A DNA stretch of 61,475 bases from JAICLV01 sp036380925 (GTDB lineage: Bacteria; Actinomycetota; Actinomycetes; Acidothermales; Acidothermaceae). This document shows positions 35,450-44,413 of the stretch, piece by piece. The first letter of the stretch is position 1. Each line of letters begins with the position of its first letter. Position numbers and translations under genes: made by a program. The stretch spans positions 1-61,475 of the forward strand of contig DASVDW010000120.1 in NCBI GenBank assembly GCA_036380925.1, in the 5' to 3' direction. The notes under the pieces are model-generated. The model saw only the letters and a program-made list of their open reading frames with translations, was not told where the DNA came from and did not search any database.

Positions 35450-35977
35450 TCAGCCCTCATCGGCCGCCTCCGGGTCGAGCAGACCGGGCCGGGCGTCGAC
35501 CGTGAGCCGCCTGGCGTCGAGGTCGACGGCTGGCACCAACTCCTTCACGAACGGCACCAGCACCTCGGCGCCGTCCGACCGCGTGATGGCGAGCACGTCT
35601 TGGGCCGGCAGGTGCAGCACCTCGGCCACCGCCCCGACGTCGTCGCCCGACGTCGTGACCACCCGCAGGCCGACCAGGTGATGGTCGTAGAACTCCTCGG
35701 GGTCATCCGGGCGCGCGGACTCGTCGACGTCGACGAGCAGCAGCGTGCCGCGCAACGCCTCGGCAGCCGTCCGGTCGGCCACGCCGGCGAAGCTCACCAG
35801 CAACCGACCCGAGTGCCAGCGCGTCGCGGCGACCCGCAGCGGACCGCGGTCGACGGGATCGGCGAGCAGGCTCGCGCCGGCGGCGAAGCGCGCGTCGGGG
35901 TCGTCGGTGCGAACCTCGACCCCGACCTCGCCGCGAACGCCGTGTGGGCGACCGACGCGGCCTACGACGAGTTGCAT
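35450..35977 (-). CDS. rimM: 16S rRNA processing protein RimM
   Basis: Assists maturation of the 30S subunit head and binds S19. The 175 residues start MQLVVGRVGRPHGVRGEVGVEVRTDDP, the standard RimM N-terminal beta-barrel, followed by a PRC-barrel-like C-terminus (EEFYDHHLVGLRVVT, VLVPFVKELVPAVDLDARRLTV). ATG 35977 is chosen on the family start. It lies between khpA and trmD. Confidence 0.95.
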   Translation of the reverse strand: MQLVVGRVGRPHGVRGEVGVEVRTDDPDARFAAGASLLADPVDRGPLRVAATRWHSGRLLVSFAGVADRTAAEALRGTLLLVDVDESARPDDPEEFYDHHLVGLRVVTTSGDDVGAVAEVLHLPAQDVLAITRSDGAEVLVPFVKELVPAVDLDARRLTVDARPGLLDPEAADEG

Positions 35978-36008
35978 GCCCGGCCTCGAAGCGGCCAGCG
36001 CCGGGAGC

Positions 36009-36269
36009 TCAGCGACCGCCGTCGACGTCGACGAGGTCGACGCGCACCGACGAGCCGCCAAGCGCCGACATCACCGTGCGGAAAGCCTTCGCGGTGCGGC
36101 CGGCGCGGCCGATGACCTTGCCGAGGTCCTCCGGGTGGACGCGCACCTCGAGCACCTGGCCACGGCGCTGCGAGCGAGCGCGAACCGTGACGTCGTCCGG
36201 GTGGGCGACGATGCCCTTGACCAGGTGCTCGAGCGCCTCTTCGAGGACGTCGGTTTCCAGCGTCGGCAT
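36009..36269 (-). CDS. khpA: KH-domain RNA-binding protein KhpA
   Basis: 86-residue single KH domain protein with EALEHLVKGIVAHPDDV and the GxxG loop region LGKVIGRAGRTAKAFRTVMSAL. It binds RNA, often with KhpB (Jag), and affects ribosome assembly and cell division in Gram-positives. It sits between rpsP and rimM, its standard place. Confidence 0.94.
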   Translation of the reverse strand: MPTLETDVLEEALEHLVKGIVAHPDDVTVRARSQRRGQVLEVRVHPEDLGKVIGRAGRTAKAFRTVMSALGGSSVRVDLVDVDGGR

Positions 36270-36278
36270 ACCGCCGCC

Positions 36279-36809
36279 TTAGGCCTGCGCCGAATCGGAC
36301 GACGCGGCGTCGCCCTCGGCCTGCGCCGTGGCGCCCGCCGCCTCGGTCTGCTCGGACGTCGCGGCCGGAGTGTCTTCGGCGGGCGCCTCAGCGGGCTCGG
36401 CCGGCGTCTCGTCAGCCGTCTTCTTCGCCGGGCGCTTCTTCGGCGTGGTGGCCTCGGAGGTCGGCTCACCGGCGCCTTCCTTGGCGGCGGCCTCGAACAG
36501 CGCCTTCTTGTCCGCCTTGGGCGCCGCGACCTTCATCGCCGGCGGGGCGGCCTCGCCCTTGAACTTCTGCCAGTCACCGGTGACCTTGAGGATCGCGGTG
36601 ACCGCCTCGGTCGGCTGCGCGCCCACGCTGAGCCAATAGGCGGCGCGCTCGCTGTTCACCTCGATGAAGGACGGGTCCTCCTTCGGGTGGTACTTGCCGA
36701 TTTCCTCGATGGCCCGGCCGTCGCGCTTGGTGCGCGAGTCGGCCACGACGATGCGGTAGTAGGGCGCGCGCATCTTGCCGAGGCGCATGAGCTTGATCTT
36801 GACTGCCAC
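36279..36809 (-). CDS. rpsP: 30S ribosomal protein S16 with long C-terminal extension
   Basis: The S16 core (about 1-85: MAVKIKLMRLGKMRAPYYRIVV, RDGRAIEEIGKYHP, LSVGAQPTEAV) is followed by about 90 residues rich in Ala, Glu, Thr, Pro and Lys. Extensions of this kind are common in actinobacteria and probably disordered. The start is GTG 36809. It heads the long minus-strand block to yraN. Confidence 0.97.
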   Translation of the reverse strand: MAVKIKLMRLGKMRAPYYRIVVADSRTKRDGRAIEEIGKYHPKEDPSFIEVNSERAAYWLSVGAQPTEAVTAILKVTGDWQKFKGEAAPPAMKVAAPKADKKALFEAAAKEGAGEPTSEATTPKKRPAKKTADETPAEPAEAPAEDTPAATSEQTEAAGATAQAEGDAASSDSAQA

Positions 36810-37139
36810 GGGTTGGGTAACTCCAGATCTTCACAATTACCGGTGGGCGCGCCTTCGACCGAGTGGGGATTCGGACGCCGGCGTCCCGGGGACGCGACCC
36901 ACGCGAGGTAGAGGGGCTCGCCGAGGGCCGGTGTTTCCGGTGTACGGCCCGCCATTCTGCCAGACCGTCGGCCCCGCCGCCGCCGCGCCCTCATGCCGGT
37001 CGGAGAGCTCCGCCGTTGTGGTGACGTTTACTCCCGGATTCCGGTAGCAAACGTCACCAAGACCTGCGCGCAGACCCTCGCCGGGCAACCGGTTCGCGCG
37101 AGACCGTGTCCTTATGTGCATGAGCAGGCGGACGACGTC
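36810..37139. promoter_or_regulatory. 330-bp divergent region between rpsP and the sigma factor gene
   Basis: It must hold the rpsP promoter (minus) and that of the sigma gene (plus). A 37-bp inverted repeat with 9-bp arms GTGACGTTT and AAACGTCAC (37021-37029 and 37049-37057) and an inner CCGG-ATT-CCGG core lies about 83 bp before the sigma start. No clear -35/-10 pair could be assigned and no small gene is evident. Confidence 0.4.
37021..37057 (+). repeat. Inverted repeat upstream of the sigma factor gene
   Basis: Perfect 9-bp arms GTGACGTTT/AAACGTCAC separated by 19 nt that themselves contain CCGG ATT CCGG. It may be an operator or a hairpin in the leader. No T-tract follows, so a terminator is unlikely. 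Confidence 0.55.
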
Positions 37140-37643
37140 ATGAAGCCGGCCGACGAGGCGGACTTCCGGGCGTTCGTGTCCGCCCGGTCGTCGTCGCTGC
37201 TGCGGTTCGCCCACGTCCTCACCGGCGACCCGCACACCGCCGAGGACGTCGTCCAGACCGCGCTCGCCAAGACCGCGCTCGCCTGGCCCCGGGTGCGCCG
37301 CAAGGACAACCCGGAGGGCTACGTCCGCCGGGCGATCGTGACCACCCACCTCAACGCGCTGCGCCGCAAACCGTGGCGCGAACAGCCGCGGGCGATGATT
37401 CCGGACGACGCGAACGTGGCGCGCCCTGAGCAGGAGTGGGACGAGCGCGACGCGATGTGGACGGCGCTTGCGGAGCTACCGCCCAAACAACGCGCCGTGC
37501 TGGTGCTGCGTTACTACGAAGACCTATCGGAAGCCGACATAGCCGACGCGCTCAATTGCAGTCGGGGGACCGTGAAAAGCCAAGCGGCAAAGGGATTGTC
37601 ACGGTTGCGAGAGATCGTTGAAAAGGAGAGTGCACGACGATGA
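37140..37643 (+). CDS. SigE-family ECF-type RNA polymerase sigma factor
   Basis: 167 residues. Region 2 is FVSARSSSLLRFAHVLTGDPHTAEDVVQTALAKTALAWPRV and region 4 is LAELPPKQRAVLVLRYYEDLSEADIADALNCSRGTVKSQAAKGLSRLR, the pattern of the large actinobacterial SigE-like (SigE/SigM) ECF group. ATG 37140 fits the family start; an in-frame GTG lies 24 nt upstream. Its stop overlaps the start of a membrane protein gene (ATGA), the usual arrangement with a partner that controls the sigma factor. Confidence 0.92.
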   Translation: MKPADEADFRAFVSARSSSLLRFAHVLTGDPHTAEDVVQTALAKTALAWPRVRRKDNPEGYVRRAIVTTHLNALRRKPWREQPRAMIPDDANVARPEQEWDERDAMWTALAELPPKQRAVLVLRYYEDLSEADIADALNCSRGTVKSQAAKGLSRLREIVEKESARR

Positions 37644-38851
37644 GGGACGTCGAAGAACTGCTGCGCGACACGTTGACCGACCCGCGCCGGCGAGTCGAGC
37701 CAGCCGGTGGCATGTACGAGACGGTCAGCCGTCGGGCCCACACGATTCGGCGCAACCGGTGGGCATTCGCGTCGGCCACCACGGCGGTGGTCGCGGTGAT
37801 CGCCTCTGCCGCGACGATCGTGACCAGCAGCCCCGGCCACCGGGCGCAGCCCGGCCAACAGAACTCGAGCACTGCGATCGGGACCACGCCTGGCCAACCG
37901 AGCACCGCGCCGCACGGCGCCGTGGGCAGCGCAGTCAACGTCGGGGACGGCTGGCCGAGCGACGCGGTGAGCACCGCCGGCGGCCTCTACGTGCTGACCA
38001 ACAATCCCTCGCAGATCGTCAAGCTCGACACCGCGGGCAGCCGCGTGCTCGCCACCGCGCCGGCGCCCTCGCAATACGGCGGCGTGACCGTCGGGGACGG
38101 CCGGGTCTGGGTGTGGACCCAGACGCCCGGAGAGTTGCACGTGTTCGACGCCGACACGCTGGCGCCGCTCGGCGTCTACACCACCGGCACAGACCTGTTC
38201 GAGGTCGCCGAGGTCGACGGCTACGTCTACCTCACCTCCGGGCACGGCCTGCTGCGCGCGAGCGTGGCGGCGCTTCCGGGCCAACCGACCGCCACCCACC
38301 CGGGTGGCGCGCCGCTCGCTGCGTCGAAGGTGGCCGACGTCGAGGGCGGGACCTACGGGATCGCCGCCGACCCGGCGCGCCACCGGGTGTTGGTCGGCGT
38401 CATGCCGATCGGCTCCGCGCCGACCAACGGCTTCGCGGGCGTGCGGGTCGTCGCCATCGACGCGCGCACCGGCAAGGTGGTGGCCCAAAGTCCGCAGACC
38501 AGCGTCGGCAAGGAGTCGATCGCCGTCGTCGGTGACCAAGTGTGGGTCGGCGGCTACGGCGACACCGACAAGTCGCGTCTTCTGCACCTCAACGCCGCGA
38601 CACTGAAGGTCGTCGGCACCAGCCCCGTGGGCGACAGCGTCGGCCCTGGCGCGATTCTGTGGCCAGGGGAAAAGGTGCTATGGGTGCGCAACGGCGGCGA
38701 CACGACGCTGTCGTGCGTCGACCCGAAGACCGGCGCGGTTCTCGAGCAGTGGCTCGCGGTGCAAGGGCCCGTCGTCTCGACCACCGGGCACGCGTTCGGA
38801 ATCCAGGCCGGGCTGCAGCCGCTCGTCCTCAACGGCGCATGCGCCGGGTAG
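37640..38851 (+). CDS. Membrane-anchored beta-propeller-like protein, probable sigma-factor partner
   Basis: 403 residues: a cytoplasmic segment (about 1-40: MRDVEELLRDTLTDPRRRVEP), one transmembrane helix (about 41-62, FASATTAVVAVIASAATIV), a Ser/Pro/Thr linker and an extracytoplasmic domain of repeated blade-like units such as GGLYVLTNNPSQIVKLDT, DGRVWVWTQTPGELHVFD and DQVWVGGYGDTDKSRLLHL. Coupled by ATGA to the sigma gene, it is a candidate anti-sigma or sensor; the cytoplasmic part lacks the common zinc-binding anti-sigma motif, so that role is inferred. It converges on the cyclase gene with a 3-bp gap. Confidence 0.8.
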   Translation: MRDVEELLRDTLTDPRRRVEPAGGMYETVSRRAHTIRRNRWAFASATTAVVAVIASAATIVTSSPGHRAQPGQQNSSTAIGTTPGQPSTAPHGAVGSAVNVGDGWPSDAVSTAGGLYVLTNNPSQIVKLDTAGSRVLATAPAPSQYGGVTVGDGRVWVWTQTPGELHVFDADTLAPLGVYTTGTDLFEVAEVDGYVYLTSGHGLLRASVAALPGQPTATHPGGAPLAASKVADVEGGTYGIAADPARHRVLVGVMPIGSAPTNGFAGVRVVAIDARTGKVVAQSPQTSVGKESIAVVGDQVWVGGYGDTDKSRLLHLNAATLKVVGTSPVGDSVGPGAILWPGEKVLWVRNGGDTTLSCVDPKTGAVLEQWLAVQGPVVSTTGHAFGIQAGLQPLVLNGACAG

Positions 38852-38854
38852 CCG

Positions 38855-41800
38855 TCAAATCGACTCGACCGGCGTTAGCGCGAGCGACACCCGGTCGGCG
38901 ATCGCGAGCGGCACAACCGCACCGAGCTTTTCGAGTACGGGTCGCGCGTTTGCCAGCAGGTCGGTGGCCCCGCGCACGTCGCCGTCGTCTGCCAACAGCG
39001 CCGCTAGTTCGACTCGGGTGCGTGCTGCGGGATATGCCGCGCCCATGGCCGTGAACACCTCAACGGCGGCCCGCAGGCCACGCACAACCTGCACCGGATC
39101 GGATGACAGCTGCGCTCGGGCCCGCAGCAACTGACCGTGCAACAGTCGGAAACGTTGCCCAAGGGGCACTTGCTCCAAAGCGGCGGTCAACTCCCCCAGC
39201 CGGGCGCGGTCGTCAGCGTCAAGCAACATGTCGACCGCGAGCGCATAGACCGGCGGAAGGTCCTCGCTGGTCTTCCCCAGCGACATGATCGCCATGGCCG
39301 CGTCAGCCGCAAGACGCGCGCCGGAAGCCCGGTCGCCATCGAGGTGACGGGCCACGCCCGCGTTTAACAACGTCCAGCCTTCGACGAGTGGGTCGTTAAG
39401 GTCGCCCGACGCCTCGATGACCGGAAGCAGCAAAGAGGCATCGGCCCGTCCGTATGCGTGCAGAGCCGAACCGCCCGCGATGTAGGCCTCCCACGCGAGC
39501 CTGTCGGTGCGGCCGTCGTTGACGTGCCGCTCGAGCAGGTCGACCGCCTCCTGCCAACGGCCGGCGAAGAAGAGGCCGTTGACCAGATGGGCGATCGCGA
39601 CGATTCGCGACGCGACCAAACCGAGCTCTTCGGCGCGCTGGAGCGCCGCGGCCGCCAGACCGATACCAGCGGCGGGATCGTCGTTAACGAGCAAGGACAC
39701 GCTGTTCAGGTCGCGTACGATCGCGTCCGATTCCCGGCCCTCCGTGCGCAGCCGCGCCCCTTGGCCAATCACCATGGAGAACCGGCGGTACCCCGCGCCG
39801 CCCGCCCACGCCGCCAGACCATCGATCAGCGACGCGAAATGCGCGTCGGTGCCGTAGCGCTCGACGACCGGAAGCGCGCTCATCACCACATGTTCGGCGA
39901 ACTCGTGCTCCCCGGTCGTCTGCGTGCCAACGGCGAGCAGCCGCGCCGCGCCGGCGAGGAGTCCGACGCGTTCGGGGTTCGCGAGCGCAGCGTCGAACAC
40001 CCGGCGGCAGATTTGCATCGCGTCGCCAATCGCACCCTTGTTTGCGAGGAGCCGAGCATGGTTCAGCTCGAGGTTCAACAACGCGTCCTCGTCGCCGATC
40101 CGCCCGACAGCTGCCAAGCCGACTTCCATCCACTGCAGGCAGCGGTCCAGATTGTCGGCGGCTTCCACCGCGAGGGTCGACGCGACCTGGGTCAGCCGCA
40201 CCAGCGTTTCGTCCGGCAACTCCATCTGAAGCAGCTGGTCGTAGTGCGCAAGAGCATCACGAGGCGCGCCGACGCCCGCGGCATGAATGGCGGCCTGCTC
40301 GAGCAACTCGGCGGCTCGCTCGCGCAACTGCGGCGCATCGGGAGCTTCGGGCAAGGCCGCAAGCGCGTCGAGATAATGCGCCGCGAGCACGCCGGCGATG
40401 GTGTCCGCGTCCGGCAATCCGGCCAAATGCTCGGCCACCGCGAGATGGCGTGAATAACGGTCACGCCGCGACAACGTGTCGTACGCACTCGAGCGCAACA
40501 GCGCTTGGACAAATCGATATTGGCCGCGCTCGGGCGACCGCGGATCGTTGTCGACGACCAGTATTTCCTTGCGCACGAGCGCGTTCAGCACAGCGTCGAG
40601 ATCGATGTCGGACGGCGCAAGAGCCGCGATCCCCGCTTTCGCGAAGCTGAGTCCGAGCACGCTGGCGTCCTGGACGACACGCCGTTCGGAGGCAGGCAGC
40701 GCATCGAGCCGGGCGGCCAACAACGCTTGGAGACTCGCTGGCGGACCAAGCGCGGTCAAATCAAGGGACTTCGCCGCAACCGGATCGAGGACGTATTGGC
40801 CACCGCTTGCGATGACAACGTCGCGATCAATGAGTGCCCGCACGGTTTCGACGGCGTACAACGGAACGCCCTCGGCACGCGCGACGAGTTCGGCCCGCAG
40901 TGCCGCCGGCAAGTCGGCGACCAACCCGTCAAGCAAGCGAGCCATCGCCGCGTCGGGCAACGGCTCGAGAAAGACGGTGGTCGACCGCCGGCCCGCGCCG
41001 ATTCCGGCGCGACGGGCGGACACTTCCGGTCGGGCAAGCGCCAAGACCATGATGGGCGCCCGGCTGACGTCAAGCACGTGCTCGAGAAAGTCGAGGAATC
41101 CGTCGTCTGCCCACTGCAGGTCTTCGACGACGAGCGTCAGCGAAAACGGCTCGATGCACAATGACTCGAAAAACGCCCGCCAGCAAGCGAACAGGTCGGC
41201 CTGGTCGAACACCGCATCAGACAAGCCGAGCAGGCTGGTGAGACGCGGCCGCAACACAGCTCGCTCTGTCTCGTCGGGGATGTGTTGCTGCAGCCGCTCG
41301 TCGAGCGCTTTGGCGACGGTCGCGTCGTCGTCCGCTTCCGTCACCCGCAAAAGCGAACGCACCATCTCGGCGACGACCCGGCCCGCCACGCCCTGCCCGT
41401 AAGACAGGCAGCGGCCACGCAGCCAATACGTTCTCGAGGTGATGGCGTCGACGTACTTCTCGAACTCCCACGCCAGCCGCGACTTTCCGATGCCCGGCTC
41501 GCCCGCGACCAAGACGAGTCGCGCCCGCCGCTCCTCGGCCGTGGCGTGGTACAGCTCTTTCACGAGGCGCAGTTCGCGGTCTCGACCGACGAACGGCGCC
41601 TCGAGTCCGTCGACCCGCTGCGCCCCGCCGACGGCCGCCGTCGTGCGCACCGCCCTGAAGAGCTCCACGGGGAGGGTCTTCCCCTTCATCTCATGGGCGC
41701 CGGTTGACAGGTAGGCCAGCGACGCCGTGGTCAGCGAGCGGGTGGTGTCATCGACCCAGACCTGTCCGGGGGCGGCGATCGACTGCACGCGCGAGGCAGT

Positions 41801-42418
41801 GTTGACGGCGTCGCCGGCGACCATTCCCTGACGTTGCTCGCCAACCGCCGCCAGGGTGACGGCCACCTGACCGGTCGTGATGCCGACGCGGATCGAGAGA
41901 CCTTCGATGGCGAACTCCTCGCCCATCACGGTCGTCATCGCCACCAGGTCCAGGCCGGCGCGGACCGCGCGCTCGGCGTCGTCCTCACGCGCTGCGGGCA
42001 CGCCCCAAACCGCGAACACGGCGTCGCCGATGAACTTCTCGACCGTGCCGTTGTAGCGCTCGATGACCGCCCGCGCGCGCTCGAAGTAAACGGCTTGCAG
42101 TTCTCGCACGATCTCCGGGTCGCGTGCCTCCGTTAGCGGGGTGAAACCGACAAGGTCGGCGAAAAGCAGGGAAACGGTACGGCGCTCGGAGACCGGTTCA
42201 ACGCTCGGCCGGTCGGCTCCTTGCTGAGCGGGAACGGCGGCGGTTCGCTCGGAGAGCGGAGCTCCGCACTCGCTGCAAAAGCGCCCCCCAAAAACAGCGG
42301 TGCCGCACCCCGGGCACACCGTCGCGGTGGGCACGCCGCACTCGCTGCAGAACCTCGCGCCAGCTCTATTCGTCGCGCCGCACGCGCCGCACGTCAATTC
42401 CCCCACGCCACTCGTCAC
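38855..42418 (-). CDS. Class III adenylate cyclase fused to AAA ATPase and TPR-like domain
   Basis: 1187-residue signalling protein. Two zinc-ribbon pairs (CGACGATNRAGARFCSECG-type, then CPGCG...CSECG, about 5-55) precede the cyclase domain (about 85-260): metal Asp in SLLFADLVGF, adenine-selecting Lys and second Asp in EKFIGDAVFAVWG, and transition-state Asn and Arg in GDAVNTASRVQ, all intact. An AAA/STAND ATPase follows (Walker A GEPGIGKSRL, Walker B LVVEDLQWAD), then about 500 residues of helical TPR-like repeats. The start is GTG 42418 with GAGGAGG close upstream. It diverges from an MFS transporter with a cyclic-nucleotide-binding domain. Confidence 0.9.
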   Translation of the reverse strand: MTSGVGELTCGACGATNRAGARFCSECGVPTATVCPGCGTAVFGGRFCSECGAPLSERTAAVPAQQGADRPSVEPVSERRTVSLLFADLVGFTPLTEARDPEIVRELQAVYFERARAVIERYNGTVEKFIGDAVFAVWGVPAAREDDAERAVRAGLDLVAMTTVMGEEFAIEGLSIRVGITTGQVAVTLAAVGEQRQGMVAGDAVNTASRVQSIAAPGQVWVDDTTRSLTTASLAYLSTGAHEMKGKTLPVELFRAVRTTAAVGGAQRVDGLEAPFVGRDRELRLVKELYHATAEERRARLVLVAGEPGIGKSRLAWEFEKYVDAITSRTYWLRGRCLSYGQGVAGRVVAEMVRSLLRVTEADDDATVAKALDERLQQHIPDETERAVLRPRLTSLLGLSDAVFDQADLFACWRAFFESLCIEPFSLTLVVEDLQWADDGFLDFLEHVLDVSRAPIMVLALARPEVSARRAGIGAGRRSTTVFLEPLPDAAMARLLDGLVADLPAALRAELVARAEGVPLYAVETVRALIDRDVVIASGGQYVLDPVAAKSLDLTALGPPASLQALLAARLDALPASERRVVQDASVLGLSFAKAGIAALAPSDIDLDAVLNALVRKEILVVDNDPRSPERGQYRFVQALLRSSAYDTLSRRDRYSRHLAVAEHLAGLPDADTIAGVLAAHYLDALAALPEAPDAPQLRERAAELLEQAAIHAAGVGAPRDALAHYDQLLQMELPDETLVRLTQVASTLAVEAADNLDRCLQWMEVGLAAVGRIGDEDALLNLELNHARLLANKGAIGDAMQICRRVFDAALANPERVGLLAGAARLLAVGTQTTGEHEFAEHVVMSALPVVERYGTDAHFASLIDGLAAWAGGAGYRRFSMVIGQGARLRTEGRESDAIVRDLNSVSLLVNDDPAAGIGLAAAALQRAEELGLVASRIVAIAHLVNGLFFAGRWQEAVDLLERHVNDGRTDRLAWEAYIAGGSALHAYGRADASLLLPVIEASGDLNDPLVEGWTLLNAGVARHLDGDRASGARLAADAAMAIMSLGKTSEDLPPVYALAVDMLLDADDRARLGELTAALEQVPLGQRFRLLHGQLLRARAQLSSDPVQVVRGLRAAVEVFTAMGAAYPAARTRVELAALLADDGDVRGATDLLANARPVLEKLGAVVPLAIADRVSLALTPVESI

Positions 42419-42473
42419 CCCCTCCTCGCCCGGATTGAGCGAAAGGGTACGCCCCGCCGACTGCTCGCGAACA

Positions 42474-44291
42474 TTGCCAACCGACCGACACGTCGACCCG
42501 CGATGTGCAAGGCTCCAGCATTGCCCAGGCCATGGGCCGCACGCGTGGAGGTGCCGGACGAGCAGCTCGACAACCGACTCGCGACCGGAGTCGGCGCGCG
42601 GTCCAGCGCCTTCGACGCGCGGCCGATTCCGCGACGCGCTTCGGGTTCGCGACTTTCGGCTTCTCGTCACGGCATTCATCGTCGACGCGATCGGCAGCTG
42701 GGCGTACTCCGTCGTCCTCGCGGTGTATGTCTTTGACCGCACCCATTCGACCCAATGGCTCGCGGCGGTAGGCACGTCACGCTGGGTGGTCGGACTGCTC
42801 GTCAGCGGTTATGCCGGCGTGATTGCCGACCGGTACGAGCGCACCCGCGTCATGATTGTCTCGGCCTTGTCATCGGCCGCGGTGATGGCAGTGATGGCAG
42901 CGGTCGTGGCTGCGAATGGGCCTATCTGGACGCTCATCGCACTATCCGCCATTTCGGCCATGGCCGCCGCGCCCTATCGCCCAGCGGCCGGTGCGCTAAC
43001 GCCCGATGTCGTCAGCGAGAAGGACCTCGTCGCTGCCAACGGCCTTTTCTCGACACTCGAAAGCCTCACGGTCGTGCTCGGGCCCGCCGTCGGCGGCCTG
43101 CTTCTGCTTACCGGCGACCCCGTTGTCGGCGTCATTGTGAACGCGGTCAGCTTCGTCGTCGCCGCGGCGATCGTCGTCCGCCTGCAGGTCAAAGCAAAAG
43201 GCAGCGCGGACGCCGACGGGAACGCGTTCGCCCAGTGGTTGACCGGGCTGCGGGCGCTCGGTCGGCAACGTGTCGAGATGATGCTGGTGTTGTTCTGCGC
43301 CCTTGACTCAGCGATATACGGCGCGAGCACCGTTTTGTACATACCCCTGTCAATTCACCTTGGCACGGGAAGCTCGGGCTACAGCTACCTGCTCGCCGGC
43401 TCCGCGTTGGGCGGAGTCATCGCGGCTGGACTCGCGAACAGACTCAGCAGCGCGTCACGCCTGGCTCCCGTGATTCTCGGCAGCCTCATGCTGCAGGCGT
43501 TGCCCTACGCGGTGACGGCGACCGTTCACGCTCCCGCGCTGGCGTTCGTCCTGCAGGTCGTCTCCGGCGTCGGGATGATCATCGTGGACGTCCTCGCCTA
43601 CACCGCGTTGCAACGCGACTTGCCGCGCGAGGTTCTGAGCCGGGTGCTCGGCGTCTTCGACGCCGTCGTGCTCGCGTTCATCGTCGGCGCCAGCTTTGCC
43701 GGCGCCGCGTTGCTGTCGGGTCTAGGCCTGCACACGACGCTGCTCGTCATTGGTTTCGGCTTCCCGGCCGTCGCCTTGCTCGGCCTGCCCGCGCTGTTGA
43801 AGGCCGACCGGACCTCGGCCGCGCTCGTCGCCCGGCTCGCCCCACGTGTCGAACTGCTGCGCAAGCTCGACCTGTTCACCGGCGCGCCGCAAAGCGTGCT
43901 GGAGCGGCTGGCGCAACGCCTTGACGAGCGGCGGCTGGGGCCCGGCGCCACGATCATTCGCGAGGGCGACGTCGCTGACGCGCTGTGGGTGCTGGTCAGC
44001 GGCGCACTGACCGTCCGGGCGCGCGGCGCCGGTGAGTCGGACGTCGAACTGCCGCCCGTGCAGGCGCCCGGGTACGTCGGCGAACTGGGGCTGCTGCACA
44101 ACGCGCCGCGCAGCGCGACGGTGACGACGCTGGATGACGCCGTGGTGTGGCGCATCGAGGGTAAGGAGTTCCTCGACGCGCTCGAAGCGGCGCCAGCGAG
44201 CGTGTCGCTGCAAAATGTGGCCCGCACCCGGCTCGCGCGCACTCCTACCGCGCGCCCCGCGACACCGGCCGGCCACCCTGTCGGCTCCTGA
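42474..44291 (+). CDS. MFS transporter with C-terminal cyclic-nucleotide-binding domain (start uncertain)
   Basis: About 600 residues: 12-helix MFS-type region from RFRDALRVRDFRLLVTAFIVDAIGSW, including loop GYAGVIADRYERTRVM, to about residue 435; then a cNMP-binding domain: LRKLDLFTGAPQSVLERLAQRL, ATIIREGDVADALWVLVSGAL, and a phosphate-cassette-like PGYVGELGLLHNAPRSATV. This predicts control by cAMP or cGMP, and a cyclase gene diverges next to it. No ATG or GTG with a ribosome site lies in frame near the first helix; the nearest initiators are TTG 42474 and TTG 42435. A frameshift near 42600 or a rare start is possible. Confidence 0.82.
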   Translation: MPTDRHVDPRCARLQHCPGHGPHAWRCRTSSSTTDSRPESARGPAPSTRGRFRDALRVRDFRLLVTAFIVDAIGSWAYSVVLAVYVFDRTHSTQWLAAVGTSRWVVGLLVSGYAGVIADRYERTRVMIVSALSSAAVMAVMAAVVAANGPIWTLIALSAISAMAAAPYRPAAGALTPDVVSEKDLVAANGLFSTLESLTVVLGPAVGGLLLLTGDPVVGVIVNAVSFVVAAAIVVRLQVKAKGSADADGNAFAQWLTGLRALGRQRVEMMLVLFCALDSAIYGASTVLYIPLSIHLGTGSSGYSYLLAGSALGGVIAAGLANRLSSASRLAPVILGSLMLQALPYAVTATVHAPALAFVLQVVSGVGMIIVDVLAYTALQRDLPREVLSRVLGVFDAVVLAFIVGASFAGAALLSGLGLHTTLLVIGFGFPAVALLGLPALLKADRTSAALVARLAPRVELLRKLDLFTGAPQSVLERLAQRLDERRLGPGATIIREGDVADALWVLVSGALTVRARGAGESDVELPPVQAPGYVGELGLLHNAPRSATVTTLDDAVVWRIEGKEFLDALEAAPASVSLQNVARTRLARTPTARPATPAGHPVGS

Positions 44292-44413
44292 CCGTGCTCT
44301 TCCACCACGCGCCAGACCGCACGGACGACGAGCTGGACGTCATCGTCAAAGCACAATGCGACGCGCCGTTGCCGATGACCGTCGGCGTCGAAGGCACGTA
44401 TCTGGCAGTTGCG

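Noticed and set aside
42419..42775. In-frame N-terminal extension of the cyclase to 1306 codons
   Set aside because: The extension overlaps the divergent MFS gene and is low-complexity; GTG 42418 with GAGGAGG begins at the zinc ribbons.
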